Shown in pieces: positions 63,350-64,000 of a stretch of DNA of 64,000 nt; the stretch's first letter is position 1, and each line of letters starts with the position of its first letter. A program made the translations under genes and the position numbers. Source of the stretch: Microbispora bryophytorum (GTDB taxonomy: Bacteria; Actinomycetota; Actinomycetes; Streptosporangiales; Streptosporangiaceae). Location: the NCBI RefSeq assembly GCF_006874465.1, contig NZ_VIRL01000001.1, positions 620,001-684,000 of the forward strand, read 5' to 3'. The notes beneath the pieces are model-generated. The model did no database searches and was not told the origin of the DNA. It was given only the letters and a program-made list of their open reading frames with translations.

Positions 63350-64000
63350 CTTTCCTCCTCGCCCGCGGGTGACAGCCGGGCGGCCGGTAACAGCGGTCGC
63401 CGCTCGCCCCGCCGGGAGAGCAGCCGATCGTAGAACCCCTTGCGATATCCGAGCCCGAGGCGGACGGCGAGGAGCATGAGCCCCGGGACGAGGAACCACT
63501 GCGGGCGGGTCAGGTCGAGCCAGACCGTCTCGTTCGCCCTGGTGAACTCGACGAGGAACCGGAAGAGGGCGTACGCGCCCAGATACAGGGTGAACAGCTC
63601 GCCCGGTCGGTCGACCCGGCTCCGCGCCCACAGCAACGCGCCGAAGGCGGCGAGCTGGAAGACGGTCTCGTACAGGTAAGACGGGTGCATGGCCTGCCCG
63701 GACAGGCAGCCGGGGCATTCCGGCACGGTGGCGGGTGCGTGGACGCCCCAGGGAAGGCTCGTGGGACGGCCGGGGGCCTCGGTGAGGAAGCAGCCGATGC
63801 GGCCGACGGCCATGCCGAGCGCGACGGCGGGCGCGAACAGGTCACCGGTCCGCTCCCGGTAGCCGACCAGCCGTTTCGCCACCAGCACCCCGACGTACGC
63901 GCCGGTCAGGCCGCCGAGAATGCTCCGAGCGCCGAACATCCACGCCTCGACAAGGCCGGGGTTGAGCGCGGGGTCGAGATGCTCGGCCCAGCCGGACAGC
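63346..64000 (-). CDS. Lgt-fold membrane protein, catalytic His missing (5' end outside window)
   Basis: The visible 218 residues cover the C-terminal two thirds; the frame stays open to the edge, so the ATG at 63939 is internal. Similarity to prolipoprotein diacylglyceryl transferase (Lgt): ARSILGGLTG at the place of the usual SFHGG-type motif, GRIGCFLTEAPGRPTSLPWG at the place of GRIGNFINGE-type, and HPSYLYE. The Arg of the GRIG motif is present, but the essential His of HGG is Leu and the Asn of GN is Cys. So it is an Lgt paralogue that likely does different lipid chemistry. First gene seen of the four-gene operon. Confidence 0.83.
   Translation of the reverse strand, partial: LSGWAEHLDPALNPGLVEAWMFGARSILGGLTGAYVGVLVAKRLVGYRERTGDLFAPAVALGMAVGRIGCFLTEAPGRPTSLPWGVHAPATVPECPGCLSGQAMHPSYLYETVFQLAAFGALLWARSRVDRPGELFTLYLGAYALFRFLVEFTRANETVWLDLTRPQWFLVPGLMLLAVRLGLGYRKGFYDRLLSRRGERRPLLPAARLSPAGEEER

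Overview
This 64 kb window has very high GC, a codon third position saturated with G or C, many GTG starts, and families typical of filamentous actinomycetes: an AsnC/DUF2000 pair, a MmyB-type regulator beside an SDR, a SigE-family sigma factor, a membrane-anchored Ser/Thr kinase, CBM2-linked secreted enzymes and a Streptomyces-type chloramphenicol phosphotransferase. I infer an actinomycete, perhaps of the Streptosporangiales. The genus cannot be fixed from the sequence alone. The window reads as an accessory chromosome region: few core metabolic genes (trpD is the clearest), many small regulators paired with a divergent enzyme gene, many secreted proteins, and several gene remnants.

Layout. 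0-11 kb: 3' part of a P-type ATPase, an aldehyde dehydrogenase, a cupin, an L,D-transpeptidase, an SRPBCC protein with twin palindromic operators, a very acidic small ORF ahead of a CDP-alcohol phosphatidyltransferase, and a DUF1992 protein. 11-15 kb: an operon of a secreted serine hydrolase, a response regulator and an unusual histidine kinase. 15-23 kb: DUF6461 and ACT proteins, a pectinesterase, DUF2000/AsnC, an AraC-like regulator, a nucleotidyltransferase, a zinc alcohol dehydrogenase and trpD. 23-24.5 kb: a scar of three broken genes (LacI, an X2 carbohydrate-binding module, a truncated paralogue), then chloramphenicol phosphotransferase. 24.7-29 kb: an HTH/NBR1-Ig membrane protein and three cell-wall proteins (SpoIID-like, M23, M15-like), two of which share a nearly identical 348-bp inhibitor-I36 module.

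29-39 kb: small proteins of immunity-like families (SUKH, DUF6461, barstar with an upstream secreted RNase) around a small integrated element. The element lies between a 3' tRNA-Arg fragment (32238) and the intact tRNA-Arg(ACG) (36294) and carries a tyrosine recombinase plus unrecognised genes. 39-50 kb: pairs of regulator and oxidoreductase or hydrolase (SDR/XRE, SDR, HAD dehalogenase, TetR/NTF2-like, PadR/alpha-beta hydrolase), two GNATs and a transmembrane Ser/Thr kinase. 50-60 kb: tRNA-Ser(GCT), YceI/MarR, a secreted nuclease with an Excalibur motif, a sigma factor, a Cys-rich protein with a MauE-like membrane protein, an Orc1-like AAA+ ATPase flanked by shared inverted motifs, an ankyrin protein, and an aldo/keto reductase with a divergent HTH regulator.

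60.7-64 kb: the most interesting locus. Four minus-strand genes are packed with start/stop overlaps: an Lgt-fold membrane protein that lacks the usual catalytic histidine, a proline-rich three-helix membrane protein, a radical SAM enzyme with the cysteine layout of the MJ0619/tetraether-lipid-synthase (Tes) group, and a small membrane protein. I read this as a candidate membrane-lipid or lipoprotein-lipid modification system. No tools were run: family calls rest on recognised motifs and remembered family patterns.
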